Shown: in pieces, positions 28,524 through 41,100 of the stretch
How positions within the stretch are numbered: position 1 is the first letter of the stretch
Layout of the letters: each line of letters opens with the position of its first letter
From: Paracyclopina nana
Taxonomy: Eukaryota; Arthropoda; Copepoda; Cyclopoida; Cyclopettidae
Reading direction: 5' to 3'
DNA length: 64,000 nt
NCBI GenBank assembly: GCA_019096065.1
Contig: JAGUCH010000006.1
Coordinates: forward strand, 888,001-952,000
The notes under the pieces: model-generated
Databases searched by the model: none
The model's input: only the letters and a program-made list of their open reading frames with translations
Told to the model about the DNA's origin: nothing
Translations under genes and position numbers: made by a program

Positions 28524-29812
28524 AAAGGGATCTTTAATCTTCATCTTTGAAATACACAATTATGTTGATGTTGGGACTTCAAAGCCGGCGAAGATTGATC
28601 TAATTTTGGCTCTGAAGTAACCAAGCTCGAAAATGGCTACCGAAATTTCAAGGCCTTGACGTGATCAACCGTCACCGTTGATTGGTGCGAGGTGAATTTC
28701 CGTATTGAAGAAACGATCACAAACAATAGATTTTGATCTAGTTTTCGAATTGGCAACGTCCTTTGCATGAGCTAAGAGAGGCTCTTATTTGCTCACAACG
28801 TTGACGTCATCACAGCGGATATTTATACAGTCCTCGTGCATGTCCTCATTTTGAGTTGAGGATGAAAGTGAAATCTCTTACGAAATTAAGAAAACTTTGT
28901 CAAATGAGAAAGCTTTCACTTTTTGCAAGAAAAGTAGCTTAAAACTCCCCTCAAGTTATGAGCTTTTAAATTGAGCGCTTGTCTAGGTTGGGCGATGAGC
29001 ATTGTAAACTTCCGCTAAATCTTCATTATGGAAAAAATAAAATTCCTCTTTGAAGTCTCCAGAGGAGACTTAAGACAGTGAACCTAAGAATCGATTATCA
29101 TCGAATGAGGCAAGGCTACAATTGTTAAAAAAGAAAACGAAAAATTGCCTCAAATGTAAGATACCTATTTATATAAAGCCAATATTTTTACATGTTTAAT
29201 GCTTAAAAAATAACCCATTTTTCTATTAGTTGAGTTTTAGAATGCATAATAATTGAGGAAATGATTTCTTCTATGGGAACAAGTTCAATTACCTTTTGAT
29301 TTTTCCTCTTATGGTAACCTCTAAATCATTGAGTCTAAAAACCAAAATTATTAACAGTTATGCTATGGAGTCTGTCAAAAAAAATTTAACAGTAATGAAA
29401 CAAGGCTTGAAATTAAGTTTCTTCAAGTAAAATGTACAATTTCTCAACAAACCTTCAAAAACAGCTAGCTTCGAGCAAGTGCATGCTTTTGGGTAATTGC
29501 TTGCAGTAACTTGAAAAGTTTTCTTTTCTGCAACTATGAAACGAACACTTGGTCTTGTCTCGAAGCGTCCAAGTCAAAATGGTTTTAGTTTTCTCAGTTA
29601 ATTCTATTCCTGGACTGATCTCGAGCATAGATTTGTTTTTAAATATTTCTCGCTTTTCTTTTATGCAGTCTTCCTTACAGCATTAAGATTTTTACTGCGG
29701 AAGCTTTTGTCCTTGGGAAAGTCGAGACACCGAAAGTTGTTAAGGAGGCCATGAATCACGTCAAGAATGATGCCAACAGATAATGAATCAATGGGGTTTG
29801 TTGCTAACCAAA
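28524..29812. other. Intergenic stretch
   Basis: Nothing recognised apart from an AATAAA on the minus strand at 29813-29818, about 180 nt past the stop of the 29995 cuticle gene and its likely polyadenylation signal. Confidence 0.4.
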
Positions 29813-29994
29813 TTTATTCACAAAATGAATACATGTAAAGCTAGCACACAAAATAAGTCAATAAATACTGGGGAGATAAATAGCAAGTAGAAGCAAGGCC
29901 ATGCTTGTGGCCTCTGAGTCCACTTTGAGGACAGAAGAAAGAATCACAGATTTGGTTGTGTGGTGTGAAGGAGTAAGATTATAGAATGAATAAC

Positions 29995-30468
29995 TTAGGC
30001 AGAGGGCTTGTATGGGGCAGGGGCGGGCTTGTAGGCAGGTGCAGGAGCGGGCTTGTATGCAGGTGCAGGAGCGGGCTTGTATGCAGGTGCGGGGGCTGGG
30101 GCATAGGGCTTGGGTTCGTACTTGGGGTAGACGGGCTCACCAGAGTACTTGACATCAGCGACGTATCCGTTGTAGTGGTCAGCGGTGTAAGTGACGGTTT
30201 GGATGCGGCCATCAGGAAGAGCAACTTGGTAGGATCCGGACACAGCCTTGCCATCAGCAGTCTCTTGGGCGTTGAAGTTGGCGCCAGAGTAGTCATCCTT
30301 GACGGCATAGGCATATGAGTAGGGCTTGGGGCTCTCATCGTACTTGGGCTCAGCATAGGATGGGGCTGGCTTGTATGGGGCAGGGGCAGGGGCGTATGCG
30401 GGTGCGGGTGCTGGGTTGTCAGCGAGGGCCAAAGCCACGAGAGCTGAGATGGCAACAAATCGGAGCAT
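29995..30468 (-). CDS. RR-2-like cuticle protein with AYKPAPAP repeats (157 aa)
   Basis: Signal peptide MLRFVAISALVALALA, then a Pro/Ala/Tyr-rich N-terminal arm (PAPAYAPAPAPYKPAP). An RR chitin-binding domain at about residues 48-110 is nearly identical to that of 24979-25416 (DDYSGANFNAQETADGKAV, QVALPDGRIQTVTYTADHYN, NGYVADVKYSG). The C-terminal arm is built from tandem AYKPAPAP octads. The octads are nearly identical at DNA level, so copy number may vary. The protein is secreted and structural in cuticle, with Tyr residues available for cross-linking. A TATA/Inr promoter lies upstream. Long open frames in other phases across this gene are artefacts of its repeats. Confidence 0.9.
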   Translation of the reverse strand: MLRFVAISALVALALADNPAPAPAYAPAPAPYKPAPSYAEPKYDESPKPYSYAYAVKDDYSGANFNAQETADGKAVSGSYQVALPDGRIQTVTYTADHYNGYVADVKYSGEPVYPKYEPKPYAPAPAPAYKPAPAPAYKPAPAPAYKPAPAPYKPSA

Positions 30469-30518
30469 GGTTGTTGATTGAGGGTATTGAGATGTGAACT
30501 CAAGAAATGTTGAGAAGC

Positions 30519-30558
30519 AACTGATGGTTGAACGAGAAACAGCCTGCGCTTTTTATAG
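30519..30558 (-). promoter_or_regulatory. Core promoter (TATA and initiator) of the cuticle gene at 29995
   Basis: CCTATAAAAAGC (about 30547-30558) lies about 30 bp upstream of the initiator CATCAGTT (TCAGTT at 30519-30524). Spacing and initiator match the promoter of the 24979 gene, suggesting a shared expression programme. Confidence 0.75.
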
Positions 30559-32063
30559 GCAACGAATTCGTTTCTTCTCGACCTCGACGCACTTCTCACT
30601 TTTGCTGACCACATCTGGGTGTGTTGCGTTCGTTCGTACGCTTACGCTTGTGTGAGTTGCGTCAGCACGTTTCTTTTTACTTGCGTAACTTTGCGTCAAC
30701 GCGCGTTGCCTTGTCGTTAACTAGTTTTTGTGCTGTAATGTGTTGCGCCCCTATTTTAAACCATGCAGGCCACGGAATGACTTTTGGGAGTGACCTGATA
30801 TCCTTTTTTCTTTTATTGTGACTGCGGAAATTTCCAGAATCCTTGTTCACCAACTTTGACAATTTGGCGCACAAAGAATTGGCATCTTGTCTATATACCG
30901 AGTAAACTCTTTTTTGGCAGCACTAATGGGTTAACTTGCCAATAGCCCAGAAAATTATTGTGCGTGAAAAAAGTGAAGTTTGGCTTTAAAGCATGTTCTA
31001 CTGCAACAGACATTGATAGAGCAGCCATAGCCCACGTGAATTGTAAATAAGCAAGCTCTTCTGGGTGCATATAATCTGTTTTTCCTGTCAAAATCTGGGT
31101 CACTTGCGATAGTTTTTCAGGGTCGTTTGAAGCAATTGTCTTCAGCTCATCTTCATTACTTAGCTCCGTCCTTCGCCGTGATGTTTCCCAGATGCATCAT
31201 GACCTGTCGAGATTTACGACAACTTCACATACAGCGTAATATTTCCAGAAAAGCCTGAGGCCCAAAGTGCCCAAAAAGTGAAGGAGCAGCAACAATTTTC
31301 CGTAGCCCAAAGGTCCTTATAGCAATTGGAGCAAATTTTGCCTTGAGCTCGAGGAAGTTGACTGATTTTCAATGTCTCGACACCTCCCTCACGATAAAGT
31401 TGATTAGATTTTTCTCACCAGATAACCAACAGTTTCGGTTCATTAAGGAGAATAATGTCCTTTTGTGTCAAATGTCCGGGTAGCAAAAAAAGTCTTTTTA
31501 CATACGTACGTATATAGCAGGGTAATTAGAAGCGAATGACGTCAAAGCACAATTTGAGCTTTTTAATTAGGGATAGAATTACCAATATTCACTGTATTTG
31601 AGATACCTAACACGTGAGAACAAAAGGTATTTCTGTATTCTACATTTCATAAGTGAGTGGTTTTTTTTTGTAATCTGGCGTGGCCATTGGCATTTTTTGT
31701 TGGTCAAAAGTAAATTCCTGCATCTCATGCTTTTGCAATATAATAAGTTCCTGTTCATTTTGCGCCTGCAAATCATTTTTTGAACATATGGCAAAAAATC
31801 AAGATTGTAAACTCTCATCACGGCTGCTCACGATGGAAAGTTTACTATTCTTGAGGCCGGAAAAAGAGTGGAAAAAATAAACCAGGAGTTGTCCAAGGTC
31901 AAGGCTATCAATTCCAATACTGACCCCATTCACGGTGGGGAAAACTGGCCGAATAAAGCCCATTGAAGCCCTGAAAAATGGCTGCTCTTTTATCTTTTTT
32001 TTTTTTTACTTTGCACTGACCTTGGGCATAAATTAATTCAATGCAATTGACCAGCTCATATCG
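30559..32063. other. Intergenic stretch with a possible coding remnant
   Basis: On the minus strand at about 30985-31180 one frame is open and protein-like in composition (NEDELKTIASNDPEKLSQ, MHPEELAYLQFTWAMAALSM). I could not connect it to other exons, and a second frame is also partly open. It may be an orphan exon or a decayed gene. The remainder shows nothing. A weak ATTAAA on the minus strand at about 32064-32070 may end the DUSP transcript. Confidence 0.25.
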
Positions 32064-32114
32064 TTTTAATCGGTGTGGTAAATATTTCATTCATACAAAT
32101 AGGTTAGGAAAATG

Positions 32115-35100
32115 TCACGACCTTGGCTGGCTCAGCCCATGGATGCGATCATTCAACTCGATCAGCTGCTCAGTAAAACCCTCATTTGGGGCAATGGAAC
32201 GTTTCCGTCTGCAAAGAAATGGCCGAAATCCATCACTAAAGCCATTTTATGTAGTAGCCTTCAACATTTTGGTTAAATGCTAGGTGTTTTCTCACAAGAC
32301 TGCATTTAGAACTTATTGGACCATCGCCAACTGGATGCAATATTTTTTTTAACAAAACCATAATTGCAGCCATTATACTGGTCTGATATATAAAAGAATC
32401 CAATTGAGAAATAGCTCGCATGAAAAATGTCGTGAAAAACGTGGTCAGCTCTTTTAAGTGTTACAAATTACCTCACTGTGTCAACAGCTTGTTGAATGGT
32501 CATCTTTCTCTTCATGATCAAATAGGCGAGTACCAAGGTTGCTGATCGGCTGGAAGTTATAATATGCTAATCATTGTGGGCATTAAAAGATAATTGACTT
32601 TTATATCACAGCAGGCAGCAAAACTCTGATATACCAAGGCAATTATGGTGGCCCATTGTGAATTTTAACGATCTCGCTTACCTTATGCCCTGAACGCAGT
32701 GCACCAAAACAATACCTTTAATGAAAAAGGAATCGGATTATGGATCAACTGAAAGCCTTGAAATCTCTGTACCACATGATGCTTCCTAGTAGCTCAAAGT
32801 CGACCCAACCAGAAATTCTGAGCCCATATACGCCAAAAAAACTCTCAGTGAAACTTATACGTTTTATCAACATTGAGTTTTAGTCATTATGTAACATTAA
32901 CTGCATTGACACCTAGGTAAAATCGAAAACACCCATTTTCCTTGTCACATTCGATTTTTTCCAATTTTTTTACATAGGTGGTATGGAAGTTAATGTTACA
33001 TAACGACATAAACTCAACCTGGGTAAAACGAAGGAGTGCCAACACGTTACAATAACTTTCAGAAAACTTGGGAAAATTTCTGGTTGGGGAGGGCTGCAAT
33101 TAACCTACTTGGCATAATTACTGCCTCTAAAAATAAACAATGCTCAGTCATGTTCTTTACCCTGCAAAAATTCAGCTATTTTAATTATACCCCGCACCAC
33201 AATTCTGAGCAATTTCGTTTATTACATATCTGCTAATTTATAATAGTTTGGCTTGCTATGTTATATAGATCATCTTGGACAAAAGATAGTTGCTTTTTTC
33301 CGGAAGTGAAATTACTGCTACACAAAAGGTCAGTAGAGCTCTAGATTTTGATGAGTAGATCCTTCTCAAAACTCAGTTCCAAAAAACAGCCTAAAGGTGG
33401 CCGGCCGGCCCAATTTTGTTCCACCGTTTATTATATTAAGTAATGCTAATTTTTTATTTGGTATTTCGTAAATGTACCGAGAAACCATGATCCCCTCAAA
33501 ATTTCGTTCCGATCGAAGCAGTAGTTTGAGCTGTACCAAAGTAATTTTTTTCCATTAAAAGTTCAGCTGTTGTTGAGCACGAGGTACTCTCATCAAAATC
33601 TAGAGCTCTAATTCTACAGCATTGGGTGTTTTCGTTATGTCATTAGCAGGTCTGGCCCAGATATCTCGTTTTCCTTCAAACTTGTTGCTAGCTTGACCTG
33701 CCATGGCAAAGGCAGTAGCATACTTGGTACTTCGATGCATTTTTGCACAAGTTTATTTAGCTGTTGCAATTTACCTCTGGCTCTGACAATGCCATCGATG
33801 AAATTGACCGCTTCCTCGAAATGGTTGCAAATGGGGTACCATTTAAGGTCAACAGCTGGGATGCCGAGAAATTGGATGCCCACGCCGGTGTAGTAAATGT
33901 CCTTAGTGTTGACATAGTTCCAGTCTGCCATCGAGCCCTGAGCTGCATTTAGGACAGCAGTGATGCCCATTTCGCGTAGCCTTCCGATGCACAGTGCGGT
34001 CGATCTGAAATGACAGCCATAATAATCGAGCCCATCAATTTGGCAAGAGCTTTCTCCTTATTTCCGAGGAAAAACTTTTAGTGAATTATTTCTTACTTTA
34101 TTATTCTCCAAATAATAAATGACATTTTTCAGCTGAGACTAAACGAAAAACATATACAATGAAAAAGCTATAAAATGTTGCCTCAAGTCACGATTTTCCT
34201 ATTTGGAAGATGAACGTCGCATTATTAGGAAAGTACTCATCGTCAGTCTTTTCCTATTCCATCAAGATCAGGTGCAAAGATAATGATGGCCCTACTTTAA
34301 CTTACATAAAGCGTTTTCATGGTTGACATGCCCTGTCACATTGAATAAAGTTGTTTTTACTGATAGTTTTTTTCCCTTTGCACCAAATCTTATCACTTCT
34401 GTCTGACTTTTATAAAACGTGCAACATATATATAGCATATTTTTTGCTCGCATATAATAATCATTTATCCAGATTTGCGTCATCCCTGAAATGTACAACA
34501 CAAAGAAAGCTTTTTTCAGGCAAGGTTATTCGGTGGATAAATGCCATCATCGTCAATCATGAGTTAGTCCGTGAGAGACTATAAAATAGTGTTCGAATTG
34601 GGAATGCATTTTTCAGAGCCAATGCATTTCATATAAAAGAATATATTGTACTGTCAATTGTTTTGAGTGAAGTTTGAGCAAAGCATATAGTAATTTTTTG
34701 GTGAACAACTACAACGTAATACGAGCAACTAAAAACTTAGATTTCTTCTTCTTCAGATCCACTTATGGACAAGTGTTTCAGGCTGTCTTCTACAGTCAAA
34801 AAGTTGGAAGTTTTTCTGGCGGCTTTGGGAGCAGGCTTTTTACTAGACAATTCATTTTCTGCCAATTCTGCATCCAGTTGTATCTGCTCAAGCTTCTTCT
34901 GCTTCTCTTTGGTTGATTTACGTCGCATGCTGGCGCGAATGCGTTTTCTGAGGGATTTGCCTTTGTTCCTGTAGGTAAACGAGAAGCACATGTCATCCAG
35001 CGTACTATGTTTAGCAAACAAAGTAAGCCTTTCCTGCAATCCCATCCTTAACTTGACAAGTAAGAAAGAAATGGGCTCATATTTTGCTTACGTAGCCAAT

Positions 35101-38100
35101 TAGCTTTTATGGCTTCGATTTCATTTGCTATATTTGATTACTGAAAAATTGGAGTGAAATTAGATAAGCCAATTATCGCAATTTTTCAGTGAAGAACCTT
35201 TTTTTTAAATGTCAGCAAGGAAAACTGCTTGAATTACGTACTTTTACAAAAAAAATATTACGTAAGTCTATTTATGCTCCGGCCTCCATTAGCGCACCTT
35301 TAAAATTCAAAAAGATATTTTACCTGCTTCTGAAAAACGAAGTTTGAGTGCGAGTTATGGTGGGCTGGTAGACGTAGAGGCTGTTTTTGTCTCCGAGGCC
35401 AACGCCACAAAACGTGGGCAGCCTCACTTCGCGGCCTTCTTTGTCTTTGATGAAGAAAAATACGCGCGTCTGGCTATCCATATTGATGGATATTTGCAGC
35501 TTGTATTGAGCTCGTGCCAAGCAAGCAATCAAGCTCAGCGTGAAGTTCTCCCCACAAATGGCGTCCTCGAGGTCCTCGCCTTCTTCGGAGTGTGACCAGG
35601 GCGACCCTTTGAGCTGCAAGAACCTGCGGTCATCCCTTTGAGACCCCGACAGCACCGGATACTCAATGTCCACCGAATAATCCGAAATGACGCTGTAGAC
35701 CGCGGCCGAAATGCCCACGAGGCCTGGAGGCCAATCCGAGGTCACACATTGCACAAGTTCAAGCAGCAGAGTATTGGGCACGTCGTGAAAGCCCAAAAAG
35801 TTTTGATTGTACGTTTCGAGGCATAAGCAGTCGTGTCTCTCCACCCGCTGCGACCACGAGGAGGACGCGAGGCCAGCGATGTCATCGATGCTCGCGTACA
35901 ACGGAGTCGAGGCCGCGAGATTTTCTTGCGAAGCGTTGTTATTTTTGCGTCTGAAGCAAATTGCAGTCTGCATATTGACCACGGTGACTCCACTTTGCAC
36001 TGTGGTCGTGGTGTGGCCCGGAAGGTCGATCGGAGTCATTGGCTCCCATCCAGTTCGATACAGAGTCAAAAGGAGCTCAGCCGTGAGCTGAAATCGAAAT
36101 TAATGAATACGACGATCTAGTAGCAGTAGATCCAGGTCCGGAATGGAGTCGTAACCAAATCAGGTGCCGACAGGAGCGTAGATATGTCCAGAGAGTATAA
36201 CACTCAAGACTGACGACTGAGTTATGGCAAACAGAAGCTAATGATCAGTCGAAGTGCGATAAGTGAATAATCTGTATTTCATCTTGTTGGATCAGTTTAT
36301 ATATACAGCGGCTTTGTGTCAAGCGCGTGATCCCTTATATAATATGAAATAAGGAGGATATAACAGTCCCTCCAGATGCTGTTTGCCGAAGCAAAAAGGA
36401 CATCTAAAAATAATCGTGCACAGGAAAAAATGAGAAGCCGTAGCGAAACTCAAAAAACTGTGACAAGAAGAGGAATTAGTGCTTCATGAGCAACAGTGCC
36501 AGGGTCCGAAATTCGGCAAGCCCGTACAAGATAACCGCGATAAGCAGTAACATCATGCAAATTTGGAAAATTTGGAAAAGAGAGACAAAATTCAATGTAG
36601 AGTTGAGTTTTCTTCTCCATACCAAATGAGGTGCCAATCGCAAAGGCCGCTGATCCATTGCAGGTGGATCGTGTAGACCTGGATGACCATATTGACCATG
36701 TGGCCCGTGAGCAGGGAAGCCCGAAATCGCAACAGACGGATGAGCGGGTGTAGCAGCATGAGCTTGGGGCCGGATGACCTCCACCCTTGACATCTGTGGC
36801 ATAGGTGCCATCTCCAGAGCCAGTTCGTCAAGGGCTTGTTTATAGCGGTCTTGTTCCTGTTGACGGAGAAGTGCGTGATCAGATCTGGCAGCATCAATTG
36901 CATGGCGCAAGTCATTGGGAGGGAGACGCCGTTTGGCATAAGCCGTGAAACGCTCATGCAAGGTCAAAGGTTGGTCTTCATCATCAGAAGAGTCAAGTGC
37001 GATGAGTTTTTCGTGTGTCATTATTTACTGTAATAACGAGAAGAAGTTATTTATGCTTGTATTGGGTGAAGGGCTTGAGTTCTTCTTCGGCAGAGGCAGA
37101 AGTAGAAGGTGCCATAGTTTTCGGATCAGTGGGAAGTTCTTGAAAAGAAGCAGATCTAGTTGGCAAGGGAAGAGCTGGGTTAAGAGGCTGCTGAGGAGGG
37201 TAAACGTAGACAGGGGGAAGTTCATACTCAGCATGAGCCGGAACTGCGCTAGGTCCATCATTTAGCTCGGTGAATCGATCCTTATCGAAAAGGCGGCGAG
37301 GGGCCAAGCGTGGACGAGGTCGATCATAAGGGCGGTCATAGCCTCGTGGACGATGATCGAAAGGAGGTTCCTGCAGCAAATCCGTGATAAAGGGCACGAA
37401 AGGCAGCTGCTGACGAGGATGCGGAGGGAAAAAATGCGCTGGGGGCGGGTCTCGATAACGAGCCGCGCGATCCCTTTCCCTGCGCACATGAGCACGCCAA
37501 CGGAAAAATTGTTTGCCAATGAAGAACAGAAGAAACAGTATAAAGAAAAAAGCGAAAAGTTCCAGTAGATGGCCGAAAGAGAGGGTTCTATCAGAGGACC
37601 AACTGCCAAAGTCAAATATGCTAAAAGAATTAGCAGTTTCGACTACAGGCACAGAAGTTGATTGGCCCATTCTACGAGAGAAGCAGCAAATGGAAAATAG
37701 AAAACAGAGCTAAGTCGACAAAGACTTAAACTTACCGAACAATCGGAAGAAAAGATGATGCGAGTGAAAGCTGATATAAGAGAAGACTGAATGAACATGG
37801 GAGAAGAGCGACGTTTATGTACAGAAAAAGCGCGTGATCGAGCGCGTGAACAGTCACGCGGACCAATAAAAACAAGTTTTCAGAAGAGCTAAGCCAATCA
37901 GACGAGTTTTTCGAGGTAGGACGCAGGAACTTTTCGGATGAACCGCGCATTGCGCCGCATCACCCCGCCCGACTTGGTTTTGACAAGGAAGCTCCGCCCA
38001 TAAGGGCAAATTTCCTGAATAACAGCGTGATCATCCCAAATTTTCGAAATTGGGTTCTGTAAGAAGACATGATCACCCACCTTTAAAGCATCTGCAGCTT

Positions 38101-41100
38101 TGTCAGTGGTAGTAGGAGGCTGAGCGGGTTTCGAGGGGCGTTTTTCCAATGGAGCCAGTTTTAACTGGGCTGGAAGAATTGGAAGCTTCGAGCGTAGGTT
38201 ACGGCCCAAAAACAGACGAGCTGGGCTGACACCATCAGCACGAGCCATATTACGAAATTCAAGCAAACGTAGCTTAAAATCCGTGAAATGGGCGGACTTT
38301 TTAAAGAGTTGCTTGACAGAGTGAACACCCGCTTCAGAAAGTCCATTACTTTCATGGTTATATGGACTGCTGCAAGTGAAGTAAATCCCATGCCGTTTGC
38401 AAAAATCATGCATTTCAGCCGAAGCAAAGTTAGGAGCGCCGTCAGAGCGAATAATGACAGGGTAGCCAAAATCAAGAAAAATTTTCATTAATGCATTGAT
38501 GATGGCTGTAGTAGTCGTGGAGGCCATATGTATAACAAAAGGCCAGCCAGAAAATGCATCGACAACGATAAGGTAATTTTGTTTTTCAAAGTAGAACATG
38601 TCCAAGCCAAGACGATGCATGGGAAAGAGAGGAATTTGCGTTTCCAAGTTATGCTCCACATGCTTGGAGGGCATGAAACGTTGACATTCTGGACAGGCAG
38701 CAATAAAATCTCTAATGTCCGATGTCATGTGGGGCCAATAGAAATACAATCGAGCTGTCACCAAGGATTTCGTGATGCCTTGATGGCTTTCATGTAATGA
38801 TGCCATGACCTGTTTTCTTGCCGCTAATGGAACAAGTATTTTTGTGCCGTCAAGAAGAACGAGGCCGTCTTGCAACGAAAGATCGGGCCAAAGACTAACA
38901 GGAATTTGGCGCAAAGCATGCTTGGCATCAAGCGAAATTTTGCGTTGCTTTTTGTGAAGATCTGATTTAATGGCTCGTATTATGTCAGCATACTGAGTGT
39001 CAGATTCAGCTGCGTCATAAATGAACGAAAATAGAGGGTCTTCAGCGGAAGTGAGAGCAATAAAAACGTTGGCATCAAGTTGCGACGTAGAAGAATGAGC
39101 GGAATCGCACAAATACGGCTGCTCTGAGAAGCCAATTGGGAATCTAGAGAGCGCATCGGCAATTGTATTATTCTTCCCCTCTATGTGTTGAACTTCAAAG
39201 TTGAATCGAACCAAACGTTCACGTAAACGGACTAAGCGTGGATTGGCAATGTCAGCAAGACTCTTGCGGAAGAGGCCAATCAGACTTCTGTGGTCCGTGA
39301 GGAGGTAAAATTTGGGGCAGCCCAAAAGAAAATGCATGGCCCTTTCAACTGCAAAGACTACGCCCAGAAGCTCAAGTTCAATGGTGCTATAGTTCATTTC
39401 AGCCAGGGAATTTTTGCGGGAGCCGCACATTATCAGAAATTTCCGGTTTTTGTCACTGGGGTCTTCTTGCAAGAGGACATAGCCAAGGCCATGAAGCCTT
39501 GAGGCATCAGTAATCAAGAACGTGGAACGAGAGGGGTCAAAGTGTCGCAAAACTAATGGACCCGTCAAAACAGCTTTGAGAGCATTAAATTCAGCCTCGT
39601 GATCGGGAAGCCAAGTAAATGCAGTTTTAGCTTTAGTCAACTGCCTCAATGCAGTTGACATATGCGCGAGGTCAGGAACAAAATTGCCCAAGGTTTGGCA
39701 CAGTCCAAGCCAACTACGAACGTCAGAAGCAGTCTGAGGGCGTGGAAAGTCACGAATAGCTTCAATGCTGTTAGTGTGGGGCTCAAGACCATTATTACTA
39801 ACATAGAAGCCAGCAAATTTGACCTTTTGTCCGAATTCAATCTTTTTAGAGGAAAGACTGAAGCCAAGCGCGACACAGTTTTTGAGTAGCAGCTCAAAAG
39901 ACTGTAAAAGTTCCAGTTCCGTGGGAGCAAAAAGTAAAATGTCATCGACAAGTTTTATGGCATTTTTAATCCCACTTAGAACCTTATCGGAACGAGAGCA
40001 CCATTCGTCTGAACTAGCGTTAAGTCCCATGGGAGCTCGTAAATAACGAAAGCGCCCTTGAGGAAGGAGAAACGTAGTAAGATAACTGCTAGGTTCATCA
40101 AGAAGAATTTGATGATAACCCTGAACAGCATCTACAGTTAAAAAATACTGAGCGTTAGCAGGAATACTCATTAGCGTGTGATAAGCTGAGACGAACGGGT
40201 GCGTGGGTCGCAGCACGTACTTGTTTAAGGCCACGTAGTCAGTAACAAGACGAACCGAAACACCATCAGGTTTTGGCACAAAAAAGCCCCGAGAGGTCCA
40301 AGAAGAGACTTCACCGGGTTCCAGTCTTTTAATTATGCCAGCCGATTCCAGTTGAGAAATGCAGCGATCCGCCGCAGCTTTTAGATGCACTGGAATAGCA
40401 GAAGTGCTGCTAATACGAAGAGGTTGAATTGGGCCAGACTTCAAAGATATATGCATCGGGTCCCCCTTGAGCATGCGCGCGGGGTCAAGGTTGGGAGCGA
40501 AGACCTCAGCATATGTAGACTTTAGTTGGTCCAAAGACAAAGTGGCGATTGGAAGCTGTACAGGGTAGTCAAAATGCAGTTGGACTACGCCCAGCATCAT
40601 GGCCGCTTGCCAATCGATAATGATGTCAAAGTCCGGTATGTGGTCAGACACATAAGGATTAATGGTGACATTTCTGTCATGAAAAGTAACTGTGACAGGA
40701 CAAGTACGATGAACCTTGACTTCAACGCCAGAAATGCCCTTGATGGCCTCATGAGCCGGAAAAAGGGGCATATTATATCGGCGGCAAATAGCAGCAGAAA
40801 AAACTGAGACCATTGCTCCTGTGTCAGGCAGGGCTTTGGCAGTGAAAGAAGAGCCCACGTGGGGTTTAAAAGAGAAGGTAGGGCGTGTAAATTGCTTTGG
40901 AACAATAGGAGGTTCCGCAGCAGCTGAAGAAATGCCCCTAGCCGAAATGCGTGCGGCCGTGTTATTACTCGAGTGATTTATGGGAAAAACGAGATAACTG
41001 TAAGCCATGACATTAGAAGAAACAGATGAGTGTCATATGGGAGCATTTGACAGCGATGGCGGTGGCAGATTCCAAAAAGTAGTGGGGGGAGCAGTCTCTG

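Noticed and set aside
29979..30614. Long open frame rich in Ser/Pro/Thr overlapping the cuticle gene at 29995
   Set aside because: Alternative phase of the same repetitive GC-rich sequence. The RR cuticle frame has the signal peptide and domain.
34292..34320. Strong donor after ATGAAAACGCTTTAT as a DUSP first exon
   Set aside because: Phase does not fit DUSP exon 2 (a stop results). The exon at 46525-46838 fits both phase and domain.
38161..40905. Several further open frames within the pol region
   Set aside because: They are in other frames of the intact pol gene and carry no domain motifs.
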